From Hyphomicrobiales bacterium (GTDB lineage: Bacteria > Pseudomonadota > Alphaproteobacteria > Rhizobiales > Rhizobiaceae): a DNA stretch of 64,000 nucleotides. Positions 36,090 to 45,334 of the stretch are shown here, in pieces (within the stretch, counting starts at the first letter, position 1; each line of letters begins with the position of its first letter). The DNA lies in the NCBI GenBank assembly GCA_900473805.1, contig UCMS01000008.1, forward strand, positions 124,001 through 188,000, given 5' to 3'. A program made the position numbers and the translations under genes. The notes beneath the pieces were generated by a model that saw only the letters and a program-made list of their open reading frames with translations, ran no database searches and was not told the DNA's origin.

Positions 36090-37418
36090 TCAGGGGCCTT
36101 CCTTCTTGAGAAGATCGTCGATGGCATCGAGCTTGGAACGCCCGGCATCGACGAAGGTGCGCAGTTCCGGATCTATGGTGGGGGATGTCTGAGGTTCAGC
36201 CGCTGCAGGCTGAACGGTTGCGGGAGCCGGGTCGGTCGCATTGGGAACCGCCGCTTCGGCCTGGGGCGGAGCCGCCAGCGGATCCTGCAGCTCCGGATCA
36301 GCGGCCGCTGCTTCGGCATCAGCAGTGGATGCATCCGCCGGGGCCGCCTGAGGCGGTGCGACCGGAGCCTGCGGTTTGCGCAGCACTTCCTTGGCGACCG
36401 CCTCGGCGGCCTGGCGCAGGGCGCGGTCCTTGGGCGAAAGGGCATCTTCGGGAATGGCCAATATGGCAGCCATCGCGTCATCGACCTTATCGGTCGGAAT
36501 GGTCACCAGGCTTCCATAGAGCTTTGCCAGCGCATCTGCCCCCGCACCATCGCCAGAGAGCGCCTTGGCTTGATCCGCGGCCATGACCGCGAGCTCGCGC
36601 CGACCGGCGATGGCTGCCTGCCGGGCGATCCTGAGATAGACTTCGCGCCGGCGGTCCACGTCCATGTAGCCCAGCGTCGCTTCAATGTCTTCGGGCTTCA
36701 GAACGTCGTAATGCTCGACGACGAAGCGCACGAAAAGATCGGCGAACTGGCTCGCATAGGGAGAATAGAGGAAGCGACGGGCATAACGATTGGCATAGCC
36801 GGACGCCTTGTCGACGATCTTCGAATCGACAGCGACGGCAAGCGAACGTCGCAGCGCCGCTTCCTCAACAATGGTTCCGGGAGCCGTCAAACGCGCCCAG
36901 TCATAGAATTTCAGCGACCCGGCAGGATCCTTGGCGATCGTCACGTTGCCGGCGACCAGCGCCAGATAGGGCGCAATGTCGGCGTCCTTGTATTCTTTGA
37001 CCATCTCGCCCAGCGTCTTGGCGATCAGGGTGCCCTTGCCGCTCAGATATTTGCGCAGGGCATCGGCAATGCGATTATCGAAATTTCCGTCGACATCTCG
37101 CGCCACGAGAAACTCCAGCGTCGCGGGATTGCCGCCACTCATGGCATAGATCAGGGCCGCGTCGACATTGCGAGGATCGGCAAAGATGGCCGGATCGGCG
37201 GAGCGCAAGCGCTTGTCGATGGCTCCCAGCATGAACCGCTGCATTTCGGCCGCCGAATGATCGCCTCGGACGACGGTGTCCTGCACGAACTGCAGGGAGC
37301 GCAGCATGCGATATGGCTCGATGGTATCGTCCGTGCTTTGGGCATAGGCTGCAGGGCCGCCCGAAAGGGCAGCCGCAACGCAGGCCAACAAAGCGAGGGA
37401 GAACCGCCGGATCGTCAT
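36090..37418 (-). CDS. motC: Periplasmic motility protein MotC
   Basis: 442 residues with a signal peptide (RRFSLALLACVAAALSGGPAAYA). The mature helical protein (EPYRMLRSLQFVQDTVVRGDHSAAEMQRFML) ends in a Pro/Ala-rich region. MotC is special to rhizobia, binds the periplasmic part of MotB and tunes motor speed. Its folding helper MotE is encoded near 47.3 kb. Three bases separate it from motB. Confidence 0.92.
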   Translation of the reverse strand: MTIRRFSLALLACVAAALSGGPAAYAQSTDDTIEPYRMLRSLQFVQDTVVRGDHSAAEMQRFMLGAIDKRLRSADPAIFADPRNVDAALIYAMSGGNPATLEFLVARDVDGNFDNRIADALRKYLSGKGTLIAKTLGEMVKEYKDADIAPYLALVAGNVTIAKDPAGSLKFYDWARLTAPGTIVEEAALRRSLAVAVDSKIVDKASGYANRYARRFLYSPYASQFADLFVRFVVEHYDVLKPEDIEATLGYMDVDRRREVYLRIARQAAIAGRRELAVMAADQAKALSGDGAGADALAKLYGSLVTIPTDKVDDAMAAILAIPEDALSPKDRALRQAAEAVAKEVLRKPQAPVAPPQAAPADASTADAEAAAADPELQDPLAAPPQAEAAVPNATDPAPATVQPAAAEPQTSPTIDPELRTFVDAGRSKLDAIDDLLKKEGP

Positions 37419-37421
37419 GGC

Positions 37422-38747
37422 TTATCCCTGTTCTCCCTGGATCAGGATCTCGATGCGACGATTGGCATCGGCCAGCGGGTCGGTCGGAACCTGAAGACGC
37501 CTGTCCGCAAAGCCCGAAACCTGCTCAATGCGATCTTCCTTCAGACCACCGCGGACCAGCATGTAATATGCGCTGTGTGCACGCGCCATCGAGAGACGCC
37601 AGTTGTCGTTTTCGGTACCCTTGAACTGGCGGCCGTCGGTGTGTCCGCGAATGACGATCTGGCCGGGCCGGTCCTGCAACAGCTTGCCGATCCGCTCCAT
37701 GGCCAGGACCATTTCACGCTGAGGTACTGCCGAACCGACATTGAACATGGCAGCATCGCTCTGGTCGCTGATGGTGACGAGAAGCCCGCCTTCGGCCGGG
37801 GTGACGATCAACCCCTCGGCAAGCTTGCCGGCTGTCCCGCCAATTGCCTTTTCGATATCCTGCTTCAGCTGATCGGCCGCCTGGAGTTCCGCCTTGGTTG
37901 CAGGCGGTTCCGACGCTGGATCGGCAAGCTTGGCTTCTTCCGTCTTGCCGTCCTCTGGCTTTTCACCCTCGGCTGCCGGCGGCTTCGCTTCCGCCTGGCT
38001 GCTCTCCGCCTTCATATCCTCAGGCGTCGGCTTCTGCCCCGGGACGACGAGCGCGATCTGCTGCTCCGGCTCGGTGGACGGCTCTGACTGATCTTGCTGT
38101 TGCTGTGACGCTGTCTGCTGTTGCTGATCCGAGGGCGTCGTGGCGTCGGTCGGCTTTCCGGCCGGTCCATTCGCCGTCTGGACCTGCTGGGTCCAGAAAT
38201 CAGGATCAAAGGGGTCGCGATAGGCCTCGCCGCCCTGGGCACCGGTCGAGGGCCCTGAATCGGCAGCACCGCCCTCGCCCTTGGCGCTGACATTGGCCTG
38301 CTGGCCGACTTCCTGGGCAATCTCGGCCAGAACCGAATACGGGTTCTCGAAGAAGTCGGCTTCCGAGTAGTTGGAGTTCTCGCCCGACGATGCAGTCATA
38401 TCTTCGCCCGTGGCCGCAGCCGCGCCGACGCGCGTCTCGTCATCCTCGACCTTCGACCGTTCCTTCTTTTCCTCGCCTTCCGCCTGATCAACGGGCTTCT
38501 TCAGACCCTTTTCGGTCGGTTTCTCGTCCGAGAGCTGGATCGGATTGAAATAGCTTGCCACGGAGGCCTTAGTTTCCTCGTTTGCAGCGTTGACGAGCCA
38601 CATGACGAGAAAGAATGCCATCATCGCGGTCATGAAGTCGGCATAAGCGATCTTCCACGCGCCACCGTGAGCACCATCGTGGTCGCCCTTGTGGCGCTTC
38701 ACGATGATGATCTCGTTCTTGCCGTGATGGTGATTCTCGTCGCTCAT
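37422..38747 (-). CDS. motB: Flagellar stator protein MotB
   Basis: 441 residues, longer than enteric MotB (about 308). The single membrane helix holds the proton-carrying Asp37 ([17 protein letters not shown]). A long acidic, Gln/Pro-rich linker follows, then an OmpA-like peptidoglycan-binding domain ([10 protein letters not shown] and [17 protein letters not shown], with [11 protein letters not shown]). The extended linker probably accommodates MotC. motA lies apart at 54.5 kb. The start overlaps the FliH-like stop by four bases. Confidence 0.95.
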   Translation of the reverse strand: MSDENHHHGKNEIIIVKRHKGDHDGAHGGAWKIAYADFMTAMMAFFLVMWLVNAANEETKASVASYFNPIQLSDEKPTEKGLKKPVDQAEGEEKKERSKVEDDETRVGAAAATGEDMTASSGENSNYSEADFFENPYSVLAEIAQEVGQQANVSAKGEGGAADSGPSTGAQGGEAYRDPFDPDFWTQQVQTANGPAGKPTDATTPSDQQQQTASQQQQDQSEPSTEPEQQIALVVPGQKPTPEDMKAESSQAEAKPPAAEGEKPEDGKTEEAKLADPASEPPATKAELQAADQLKQDIEKAIGGTAGKLAEGLIVTPAEGGLLVTISDQSDAAMFNVGSAVPQREMVLAMERIGKLLQDRPGQIVIRGHTDGRQFKGTENDNWRLSMARAHSAYYMLVRGGLKEDRIEQVSGFADRRLQVPTDPLADANRRIEILIQGEQG

Positions 38748-39394
38748 GAAAGCACTTTCTTCAGGCTCGCGCTGAAGGCGGAGATGCGGGTCACGAGCGC
38801 CGCGTCGCCGAATTCAGCCGTCAGGTCCAGATCCGGGCCGTCGATGTGGTGCAACATTTCCGCGTGATCCGGCAGTTCAGACAGCAGTTTCTCGAACAGT
38901 TCACGCGGCCCGCGGACCCGGATGGTGCCGGCTTCGCCGCCTGAGATGGCGGATTGAAGTTGCTCGGCCAATTCATCGATCGCCCGTTCGACGATCCCTT
39001 CTTCGATCAGCGGTGCCAGTGCCTCAGCAACCTGTTCACTGACGCTGAGCGAAAGCTGCTTCACGACCTCAGGAAGTTGAACGGCCAAAGCGGCCGCGAA
39101 CTCGTCCCTGAGGCGCTGCTCCATCTCGGCCAATGCTTCGGCATGGGCCGTCTCCAACGCTTGTCGCTCGGCTTCGAACCGCTCGGATGCTGCTTGTTCG
39201 CCCGCTTCGTGTCCCTGTGCGTAAGCCTCGTTGCGCACCGCTTCGAGATCGACCGGTTCCGGCTCCGGTTCAGGGAGCGCCGGAAAGTCCATTTCAAAAT
39301 CGTCCAGTCCACCGCCGAATGAGGTCTCGACCGGCTGTGGTGGGGCGGGTGGCGCCGAGAAGTCCTTCAGATATCTGGCCAGAGGCATGCTCAT
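38744..39394 (-). CDS. FliH-like export ATPase regulator
   Basis: 216 residues from ATG 39394. A Pro/Glu-rich N-terminus leads to [29 protein letters not shown], the Ala/Gly-patterned helix characteristic of FliH and its virulence relatives. A C-terminal part follows with [35 protein letters not shown]. FliH binds FliI and holds it near the export gate. No other fliH is visible in the window. The start codon follows a hairpin that holds the Shine-Dalgarno sequence. It leads the motB-motC-fliK transcript. Confidence 0.75.
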   Translation of the reverse strand: MSMPLARYLKDFSAPPAPPQPVETSFGGGLDDFEMDFPALPEPEPEPVDLEAVRNEAYAQGHEAGEQAASERFEAERQALETAHAEALAEMEQRLRDEFAAALAVQLPEVVKQLSLSVSEQVAEALAPLIEEGIVERAIDELAEQLQSAISGGEAGTIRVRGPRELFEKLLSELPDHAEMLHHIDGPDLDLTAEFGDAALVTRISAFSASLKKVLS

Positions 39395-39412
39395 CGACGG
39401 AACCCTCCGTCG
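39395..39412 (-). promoter_or_regulatory. Start-codon hairpin on the fliH-like mRNA
   Basis: On the minus strand CGACGGA-GGGT-TCCGTCG forms a perfect seven-pair hairpin that directly abuts the ATG. The Shine-Dalgarno GGAGGG lies in its upper stem and loop. It may limit or regulate translation initiation. Confidence 0.6.
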
Positions 39413-39432
39413 ACGACAAGGAACGCTATGCA

Positions 39433-39444
39433 CACGGCGCCGTG
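39433..39444. repeat. Perfect palindrome CACGGCGCCGTG
   Basis: A 12-base perfect palindrome, 39-50 bases upstream of the fliH-like start. It might be a binding site in the promoter of the fliH-motBC transcript. No regulator is assigned. Confidence 0.35.
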
Positions 39445-39658
39445 GGCGCGTGGAACATCGACATCAACAGGGCCAGAACGTGTTCTCATCTTCCGGAATC
39501 GGCTTTCGCTTCGGGGCCGCAGCTCTCGGCAGTTTTCTGCCATGGACAATGTTCAAAACTAGGGGGTCAAACTTGCGCGAAGATGAATGGGATCTCCGGC
39601 CCCATGGCCCTCGCCTCACCCGTGCCGGCTGCCATGCCAGTGTGACCGGGAGTTCCGG

Positions 39659-40627
39659 TCAGTTCTTAAACAGCGTCAGGAGTTTTTCGGCACTGGTGTT
39701 GGCGATCGAAAGCGCCTGGATGCCGAGTTGCTGCTGGGTCTGCAGGGCCTTCAGCCGGGTCGATTCCTCGTTCATGTCGGCATCGACCAGACGGCCGACG
39801 CCCTTGTCGATCACGTCCATCAGGTTGGAGACAAAATTATCCTGCATCTCGATGCGGCTGGTGATCGCGCCGAGCGTGGCGGCCGAATCGGTCAACTGGC
39901 CGAGAAGATCATCGATCACGCTGATCATGTCGGAAAGCTGTGCGGTCGTCGTGCTGGTGTCGATCGCGATCTCGGTACCCGTTACCGGGGTCAGGGAGCC
40001 GACGTCGAGAAGATAGTAGTCACGGGCCGTGCCTGTCGGCGCGCTGCTCAGTGCGTCTGCATCGATGGCTTTGGTGAGGAAGGCGCGGCTTGCGTCCTGC
40101 GTGTCGATCAGGACGGAGTTTTCCGTATCAAAGTCAAGCGTCGTTACCTGCACGGTGCCGTCGGCGCCGCGGATGAAGGAGGATACGACCTGCTTTATTC
40201 CGAGCGGATTGACATTGGTGTTGTAAAGCCAGTTTTCACCGGAGAAGGAGGCAGACTGCGCCGAGGACACCAATTGGTCCTTCAGCTGCTTCATTTCCTC
40301 GTTGATCTTGTTCTTGTCGACGCCCGGCTCGCTGGCGGCAACCAGTTTCGCCTTGATGCTCGACATGACCTCAATGACGTTGTCGAGCGATGTGTAAGCG
40401 GTATCAACAGTCGCAGCACCAAGGCCAAGCGCGTCGGCAACCGTCGACAGTGCAGCATTGTCGGAGCGCATGGTCGTGGCAATCGACCAGTAGCCGGCAT
40501 TATCCGACGCCGTTTCAACCCGATACCCCGACGACACCCGCCTCTGGGTGGTCTCGAGATTGGTATCAATCGAGCGAAGCGTCTGGAGCGCGGCCATTGC
40601 GGCCGCGTTGGTCATAATGCTGGTCAT
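39659..40627 (-). CDS. flaC: Flagellin C (divergent secondary flagellin)
   Basis: 322 residues from ATG 40627; a longer frame to 40693 lacks flagellin sequence. Conserved ends: MTSIMTNAAAMAALQTLRSIDTNLETTQRRVSSGYRVE and RLKALQTQQQLGIQALSIANTSAEKLLTLFKN. It is about 70 residues shorter than the other three flagellins because the central surface region is reduced. It lacks the leader block they share. It is a likely minor filament component. It is the last of four tandem flagellin genes. Confidence 0.93.
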   Translation of the reverse strand: MTSIMTNAAAMAALQTLRSIDTNLETTQRRVSSGYRVETASDNAGYWSIATTMRSDNAALSTVADALGLGAATVDTAYTSLDNVIEVMSSIKAKLVAASEPGVDKNKINEEMKQLKDQLVSSAQSASFSGENWLYNTNVNPLGIKQVVSSFIRGADGTVQVTTLDFDTENSVLIDTQDASRAFLTKAIDADALSSAPTGTARDYYLLDVGSLTPVTGTEIAIDTSTTTAQLSDMISVIDDLLGQLTDSAATLGAITSRIEMQDNFVSNLMDVIDKGVGRLVDADMNEESTRLKALQTQQQLGIQALSIANTSAEKLLTLFKN

Positions 40628-40685
40628 GCGTGAGCCCTCAAGCGTACGTCCGTGCGCATCCGACAAACGTCGGCAAAGACGGGTG

Positions 40686-40696
40686 GGCATCATGCA
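40686..40696 (-). promoter_or_regulatory. flaC copy of the GGCAT-ATGC upstream element
   Basis: The plus strand reads GGCATCATGCA, 59-69 bases before the flaC ATG. The same near-palindrome occurs 66-84 bases upstream of flaA, flaB and flaD. It may be part of the flagellin promoter or a regulator site. Confidence 0.4.
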
Positions 40697-40844
40697 GACG
40701 GCGCGATCGCGCAGCCCCCGTCACAGTTAACAAATCGTTAACGGTGACATCTAACAAGCGTGACCTTGGTTAAGCAAGGCTCATAAGCGCGAAACTGCCA
40801 AGAATGAGAAAGGCGAAAAGTTTCGCGCAAGGCAGACGCAAGAA

Positions 40845-40870
40845 ATCCGCGCCCCTTTCGGAGCGCGGAT
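40845..40870 (-). terminator. Terminator after flaD
   Basis: ATCCGCGC and GCGCGGAT form a perfect eight-pair stem extended by inner C-G pairs. It lies 35 bases past the flaD stop and is followed on the minus strand by a short T-rich stretch. Confidence 0.65.
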
Positions 40871-40904
40871 GTCAACTTTGCGAGTAATCGGATCAGCGAA
40901 ACTC

Positions 40905-42083
40905 TTAACGGAAGAGCGAGAGGATGACTTCCGAAGACGAGTTTGCGATCGACAGGGACTGGATGGCCAGCTGCTGCTGGGTCTGCAGTGCCTTCAGGCG
41001 GGTCGACTCTTCGTTCATGTCGGCATCCACGAGGCGACCGACGCCGGAGTCGATCGAATCGCTGAGTGCAGCAACGAATTCGGTCTGCATCTCGATACGC
41101 GAAGAAATCGAACCGATTTCAGCAGCGGCGCTTGTCATGGAGGTCAGAGCGGTATCGACCATCTGGATCATGCCGTCGAGGGTGGCCGAGGTGGTCGTGT
41201 TGTCGATGGTCAGCGTGGACACCGACGTGGTGACCGAGGTCACGGTGCTGGTGGTGTCGATTGCCCAGAGAGCGCCGGAGGTGTCTTCGTAGGCGACTTC
41301 CTGATCGGCAACTGTGGTCTGGTCTACAGCCTTGACCCAGGTGTCGGCCGAAACCTTGACGTAGTTGTCGGTACCATCGTTCGCGTAGCTGCCGTCGAAG
41401 ACCGAGCTGCCAGCACCTGCGGCGATAACGTCGTCGGTGGTGAAGGAAGCGACAGTTACGTCGGTCGCGATGCCAGCAAGGTTAACGCTGAGGGTTACGG
41501 ATGCACCTTCAACAGTGTTCGTGGCGTCCAGAATGCCCTGAGTGCCCCCGGTGTCGAACAGAACGTTGGTGGCAGCAAGGGTGTAGTCAACCTTCTTGAC
41601 CGAGACGTTACCGGAGGCGTCACGAACAAAGGATGCAACAACGCTCTTGTTGACGTCGGTACCGGCAGTGATATCGGCCTGCAGCCAGTTCTCACCCGAG
41701 AACGAAGCGGCTTCGGAAATCGAGGTCAGCTGGTCCTGCAGCTGCGTGATTTCTTCCTGGATCTTGTCCTTGTCGACGCCGTCTTCCGTGGCGGCAACGA
41801 GCTTTGCCTTAATTTCCTTCACGACTTCGATGGCGGAATCCATACCGGAGTAAGCCGTGTCGACCTTGGCTGCGCCGAGACCGAGCGCGTCGGAAACAGC
41901 CGACAGTGCCATGTTGTCAGAACGCATGGTGGTGGCAATCGACCAGTAAGCGGCATTGTCCGATGCATTGCCGACCTTCAGGCCCGAGGAAACGCGACCT
42001 TGCGTTTCTTCCATGCCCGAATTGATCGAGCGCAGTGTGGAGAGCGCAGCCATAGCTGCGACATTCGTCAGAATGCTAGTCAT
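40905..42083 (-). CDS. flaD: Flagellin D
   Basis: 392 residues, the same length as the flaA and flaB products. The conserved N-terminus reads MTSILTNVAAMAALSTLRSINSGMEETQGRVSSGLKVGN, and the C-terminus ends SLSIANSSSEVILSLFR. The centre differs from its paralogues by scattered substitutions, not by insertions. It is exported by the flagellar gate and forms filament. It is an independent unit with its own leader and terminator. The symbol follows the gene order of S. meliloti (flaA, flaB, flaD, flaC). Confidence 0.93.
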   Translation of the reverse strand: MTSILTNVAAMAALSTLRSINSGMEETQGRVSSGLKVGNASDNAAYWSIATTMRSDNMALSAVSDALGLGAAKVDTAYSGMDSAIEVVKEIKAKLVAATEDGVDKDKIQEEITQLQDQLTSISEAASFSGENWLQADITAGTDVNKSVVASFVRDASGNVSVKKVDYTLAATNVLFDTGGTQGILDATNTVEGASVTLSVNLAGIATDVTVASFTTDDVIAAGAGSSVFDGSYANDGTDNYVKVSADTWVKAVDQTTVADQEVAYEDTSGALWAIDTTSTVTSVTTSVSTLTIDNTTTSATLDGMIQMVDTALTSMTSAAAEIGSISSRIEMQTEFVAALSDSIDSGVGRLVDADMNEESTRLKALQTQQQLAIQSLSIANSSSEVILSLFR

Positions 42084-42114
42084 ATTCAGTGCCCCTTGAA
42101 TGGCTGATTAAGAA

Positions 42115-42158
42115 AGGGACATTCCGGAGTCACCGGGAACGAGTGTCAGCGTCATGCC
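42115..42158 (-). promoter_or_regulatory. flaD shared leader elements
   Basis: On the minus strand GGCATGACGC (42158-42149), then CGTTCCCGG, then TCCGGAATGTCCCT (42128-42115), 32-75 bases before ATG. The same blocks in the same order and nearly the same distances precede flaB, and in weaker form flaA. Confidence 0.6.
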
Positions 42159-42426
42159 CATCAATTCCCGTTAGGGTTAATGTCTCGTTCTATGGCCTCA
42201 ACCTAACCGAACGCAGTTAATCAAGAGTGAACTAAGCTGCTGATTTTAATTAATAAATTCATAATTGCGAGAAGGTTTCGTTAAACTCTATGACCGCAAA
42301 ATTAATGGGGCGCACGAAAACCTGCCGCCGTTAACGAGTGGACGCCGCAGCGGTGCGCGAATGCGCGACAGATGAGGAGCTGGCAACACTGCGGCCCACA
42401 ACAAGGCTGGCCTGCCGCCACGAACG

Positions 42427-42454
42427 AAAAATGCCGCGCCCGAAGGCGCGGCAT
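42427..42454 (-). terminator. Terminator after flaB
   Basis: ATGCCGCGCC and GGCGCGGCAT form a perfect ten-pair stem with a four-base loop, followed on the minus strand by TTTT. It lies about 54 bases past the flaB stop. Confidence 0.85.
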
Positions 42455-42507
42455 GGAGATCAGGATGATCCAGAAGAAGATGGACGGGCCCCTGCCCCGA
42501 CCTCGTC

Positions 42508-43686
42508 TTAACGGAACAGCGTAAGAATGACTTCCGAAGAGGAGTTCGCGATCGACAGCGACTGGATGGCCAGCTGCTGCTGGGTCTGCAGTGCCTTCAG
42601 GCGGGTCGACTCTTCGTTCATGTCGGCATCCACCAGACGGCCGATACCGGTATCGATCGAGTCCGTCAGGCTGGCAACGAAGTTCTGCTGCATCTCAATT
42701 CGCGTGCTGATGGAGCCGAGGGCAGAAGCCGCGCTCGTCATCGCTTCCAGAGCCGTATCGACCATCTGGATCAGGCCATCCAACTGAGCATTCGTGGTCA
42801 GGTTGTCGATGGTCAAGGATTCGACCGAGGCGGTCGCCGTCGTCACAAGGTTGGTGGTGTCGACAGCCCAGAGCGCCGAGGTGGAGTCCTGGTAGGCGAC
42901 TTCCTGGTCCGGAACCGTCGTCTGGTCTACCGCTTTCACCCAGGTATCGGTTCCGACCTTCACGTAGTTGTCCGTACCGTCAGTGGCATAGCTGCCATCG
43001 AAGGTCGATGCGCCTGCGCCGGCGGCGATGACGTCATCCGTGGTGTAGGAAGCCACGTTTACCGGAGTAACGACACCAGCGATGTTGATGTTGAGGTTTA
43101 CCGAGGCGACCTCGATTGCGTTCAGGCTGTCCAGCAGGCCCTGGTCACCCCCGGTGTCGAAGAGAACGTTGGTCGACGACAGAGTGTAGGCGACCTTGGT
43201 GACCGAGACATTGCCCGAGGCATCACGAACGAAGGAGGCGACGACGCTCTTGGCGAGGTCCGTGCCGGCCGTGATGTCGGCCTGCAGCCAGTTTTCGCCG
43301 GAGAATGAAGCGGCTTCGGCGATCGAAACAAGCTGGTCCTGCAGCTGCGAGATTTCTTCCTGGATCTTGTTCTTGTCGACGCCGTCTTCGGTGGCGGCCA
43401 CAAGCTTTGCCTTGATTTCCTTCACCACTTCGACGGCTGAATCCATACCGGAATAGGCCGTGTCGATTTTCGCGGCACCGAGGCCAAGCGCATCCTCAAC
43501 GGCCGAGAGAGCCATGTTGTCGGAGCGCATCGTGGTTGCGATCGACCAGTAGGCAGCATTGTCCGACGCGGTTTCAACACGAAGACCCGACGATACACGT
43601 GCCTGGGTTTCTTCCATGCTGGCGTCGATGCTGCGAAGGGTCTGGAGAGCGGACATCGCCGCGACATTGGTCAATATGCTGGTCAT
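42508..43686 (-). CDS. flaB: Flagellin B
   Basis: 392 residues. N-terminus MTSILTNVAAMSALQTLRSIDASMEETQARVSSGLRVE; C-terminus SLSIANSSSEVILTLFR, nearly identical to flaD. The two genes are very similar at both ends and more diverged in the middle. It is a filament subunit. Its own leader elements and terminator indicate separate transcription. Confidence 0.93.
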   Translation of the reverse strand: MTSILTNVAAMSALQTLRSIDASMEETQARVSSGLRVETASDNAAYWSIATTMRSDNMALSAVEDALGLGAAKIDTAYSGMDSAVEVVKEIKAKLVAATEDGVDKNKIQEEISQLQDQLVSIAEAASFSGENWLQADITAGTDLAKSVVASFVRDASGNVSVTKVAYTLSSTNVLFDTGGDQGLLDSLNAIEVASVNLNINIAGVVTPVNVASYTTDDVIAAGAGASTFDGSYATDGTDNYVKVGTDTWVKAVDQTTVPDQEVAYQDSTSALWAVDTTNLVTTATASVESLTIDNLTTNAQLDGLIQMVDTALEAMTSAASALGSISTRIEMQQNFVASLTDSIDTGIGRLVDADMNEESTRLKALQTQQQLAIQSLSIANSSSEVILTLFR

Positions 43687-43719
43687 TGAAGTCTGCCCCT
43701 TGGATTGGCTGATATAGAC

Positions 43720-43763
43720 AGGGACATTCCGGATAGGCCGGGAACGACGGTCAGCTTCATGCC
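43720..43763 (-). promoter_or_regulatory. flaB shared leader elements
   Basis: On the minus strand GGCATGAAGC (43763-43754), CGTTCCCGG and TCCGGAATGTCCCT (43733-43720), 34-77 bases before the ATG. The arrangement matches flaD almost base for base. Confidence 0.6.
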
Positions 43764-43852
43764 TGCTAACCTGCTTTTAATGAGTGTTAACCCGTCGTTG
43801 CGATGGGTTCATCTAACGTAAACATGGTTAACAATTCTTAAATCGAATTATT

Positions 43853-43886
43853 AAAAAAACAGGCCGCAGCGTTAACTGCGGCCTGT
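43853..43886 (-). terminator. Terminator after flaA
   Basis: ACAGGCCGCAG and CTGCGGCCTGT form a perfect 11-pair stem with a six-base loop, followed on the minus strand by seven T. This is a strong terminator 50 bases past the flaA stop. Confidence 0.92.
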
Positions 43887-43936
43887 GTGTCACGAGTAAA
43901 CCGTTAAGGTTTGAAGAAAGCCCGCTGAAGCTCCGA

Positions 43937-45115
43937 TTAACGGAACAGCGACAGGACGTTCTGAGAGTCGGAGTTGGCGATCGAAAGCGCCTGGATCGCC
44001 AGCTGCTGCTGGGTCTGCAGGGCCTTGAGGCGGGTCGACTCTTCGTTCATGTCGGCATCGACGAGGCGGCCGACACCGGCTTCGATCGAGTCGCTCAGAT
44101 CGCTAACGAAGCTTTCCTGCAGGTCGATACGGGCCGAGATCGAACCGATCGAAGAAGCAGCGCTCGTCATGGAGGTCAGAGCATCGTCAACCATCTGGAT
44201 CATGCCGTCCAGCTGAGCAGAGGTCGTTGCTGCCGTGAGCGAAAGCGTCGATACCGAAGACGTCGTCGACGCAGCAGTGCTGGTGGTGTCGATTGCCCAC
44301 AGAGCGCCGGTGGAGTCTTCATAAGCGACTTCCTGATCGGAAACGCCGGTCTGGTCGACAGCCTTGACCCAGGTGTCGTCAGCGACCTTGACGTAGTCAG
44401 ACGTGCCGTCGTTGGCATAGCTGCCATCGAAGGTCGAGCTGCCCGAGCCAGCGGTGATGACATCGTCGGTCGTGAAGGAGGCAACCGTCACGTCGGTCTG
44501 AACACCGGCGAGGTTGACGCTGAGCGTTACGGAGGCGCCATCGATCGTGCTCGTTGCGTCGAGCAGGCCCTGGTTGCCCCCGGTGTCGAACAGTACGTTC
44601 GTGGCCGAGAGGGTATAGTCGACCTTCTTGACCGAGACGTTGCCCGAGTCGTCACGAACGAAGGAAGCAACAACGCTCTTCGCCAGGTCCGTGCCGGCAG
44701 TGACGTCGGCCTGCAGCCAGTTCTCGCCCGAGAACGAGGCAGCTTCGGCAATCGACGTCAGCTGGTCCTGCAGCTGCGTGATTTCTTCCTGGATCTTCGT
44801 CTTGTCGACGCCGTCTTCCGTTGCGGCAACGAGCTTGGTCTTGATTTCCTTGACGACGTTGATGGCGGCTTCCATACCGGAATAGGCGGTATCAACCTTG
44901 GCAGCGCCGAGGCCGAGTGCGTCGGAAACAGCCGACAGCGCCATGTTGTCGGACTTCATCGTGGTAGCGATCGACCAGTAGGCGGCGTTGTCGGACGCAG
45001 AACCGACCTTCAGGCCCGACGAAATACGGGACTGGGTGTCTTCCATGCTGGCGGAGATCGAGCGGAGGGTGGACAGCGCGCCCATTGCGCTGGTGTTGGT
45101 CAGAATGCTGGCCAT
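43937..45115 (-). CDS. flaA: Flagellin A (principal flagellin by position)
   Basis: 392 residues. N-terminus MASILTNTSAMGALSTLRSISASMEDTQSRISSGLKVGS; C-terminus ALSIANSDSQNVLSLFR. It is the first of four flagellin genes and has the strongest terminator. In S. meliloti FlaA is the main filament subunit and is essential, with the others secondary; the same is inferred here. Confidence 0.93.
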   Translation of the reverse strand: MASILTNTSAMGALSTLRSISASMEDTQSRISSGLKVGSASDNAAYWSIATTMKSDNMALSAVSDALGLGAAKVDTAYSGMEAAINVVKEIKTKLVAATEDGVDKTKIQEEITQLQDQLTSIAEAASFSGENWLQADVTAGTDLAKSVVASFVRDDSGNVSVKKVDYTLSATNVLFDTGGNQGLLDATSTIDGASVTLSVNLAGVQTDVTVASFTTDDVITAGSGSSTFDGSYANDGTSDYVKVADDTWVKAVDQTGVSDQEVAYEDSTGALWAIDTTSTAASTTSSVSTLSLTAATTSAQLDGMIQMVDDALTSMTSAASSIGSISARIDLQESFVSDLSDSIEAGVGRLVDADMNEESTRLKALQTQQQLAIQALSIANSDSQNVLSLFR

Positions 45116-45146
45116 AGGATTTGTCCCTTAAAAACGAGGTACTAAC

Positions 45147-45199
45147 GGGGACATACCGGACTTCAAATTTACCGGTCACGAACGGTACGGCATCATGCC
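45147..45199 (-). promoter_or_regulatory. flaA shared leader elements
   Basis: On the minus strand GGCATGATGCC (45199-45189), a near-perfect palindrome, and TCCGGTATGTCCCC (45160-45147) at 32-45 bases before ATG. The spacing between them is longer than in flaB and flaD, but the positions relative to ATG agree. Confidence 0.55.
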
Positions 45200-45334
45200 A
45201 TTTGGTGCTTTTTCGGTTGCCACCAGACCCGTCGTGCGAGCTCCAAACTCGCAGCCATTTGTTGCCAAGACCTTAAGCCAACCCGGCGCATTCATGCTTC
45301 CGGGGCCTATGGTAAACAGGGAAATAATGATTTC

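Larger units (their letters stand above)
42084..42507 (-). promoter_or_regulatory. Intergenic region between flaB and flaD
   Basis: These 424 bases hold no gene. The half next to flaD contains its leader blocks and an AT-rich stretch (about 42.16-42.30 kb) suited to a promoter. The half next to flaB contains the flaB terminator. The stretch about 42.30-42.42 kb shows nothing recognisable. Confidence 0.6.

Noticed and set aside
39642..39661. Hairpin TGACCGG/CCGGTCA overlapping the flaC stop codon as a terminator
   Set aside because: It has only seven pairs, includes the stop codon and lacks a T tract on the minus strand; evidence is too weak to call it a terminator.
40905..45115. Repeated sequence blocks as a possible mobile or repeat array
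   Set aside because: The similarity is explained by three paralogous flagellin genes. No transposase, terminal repeats or target duplications are seen.
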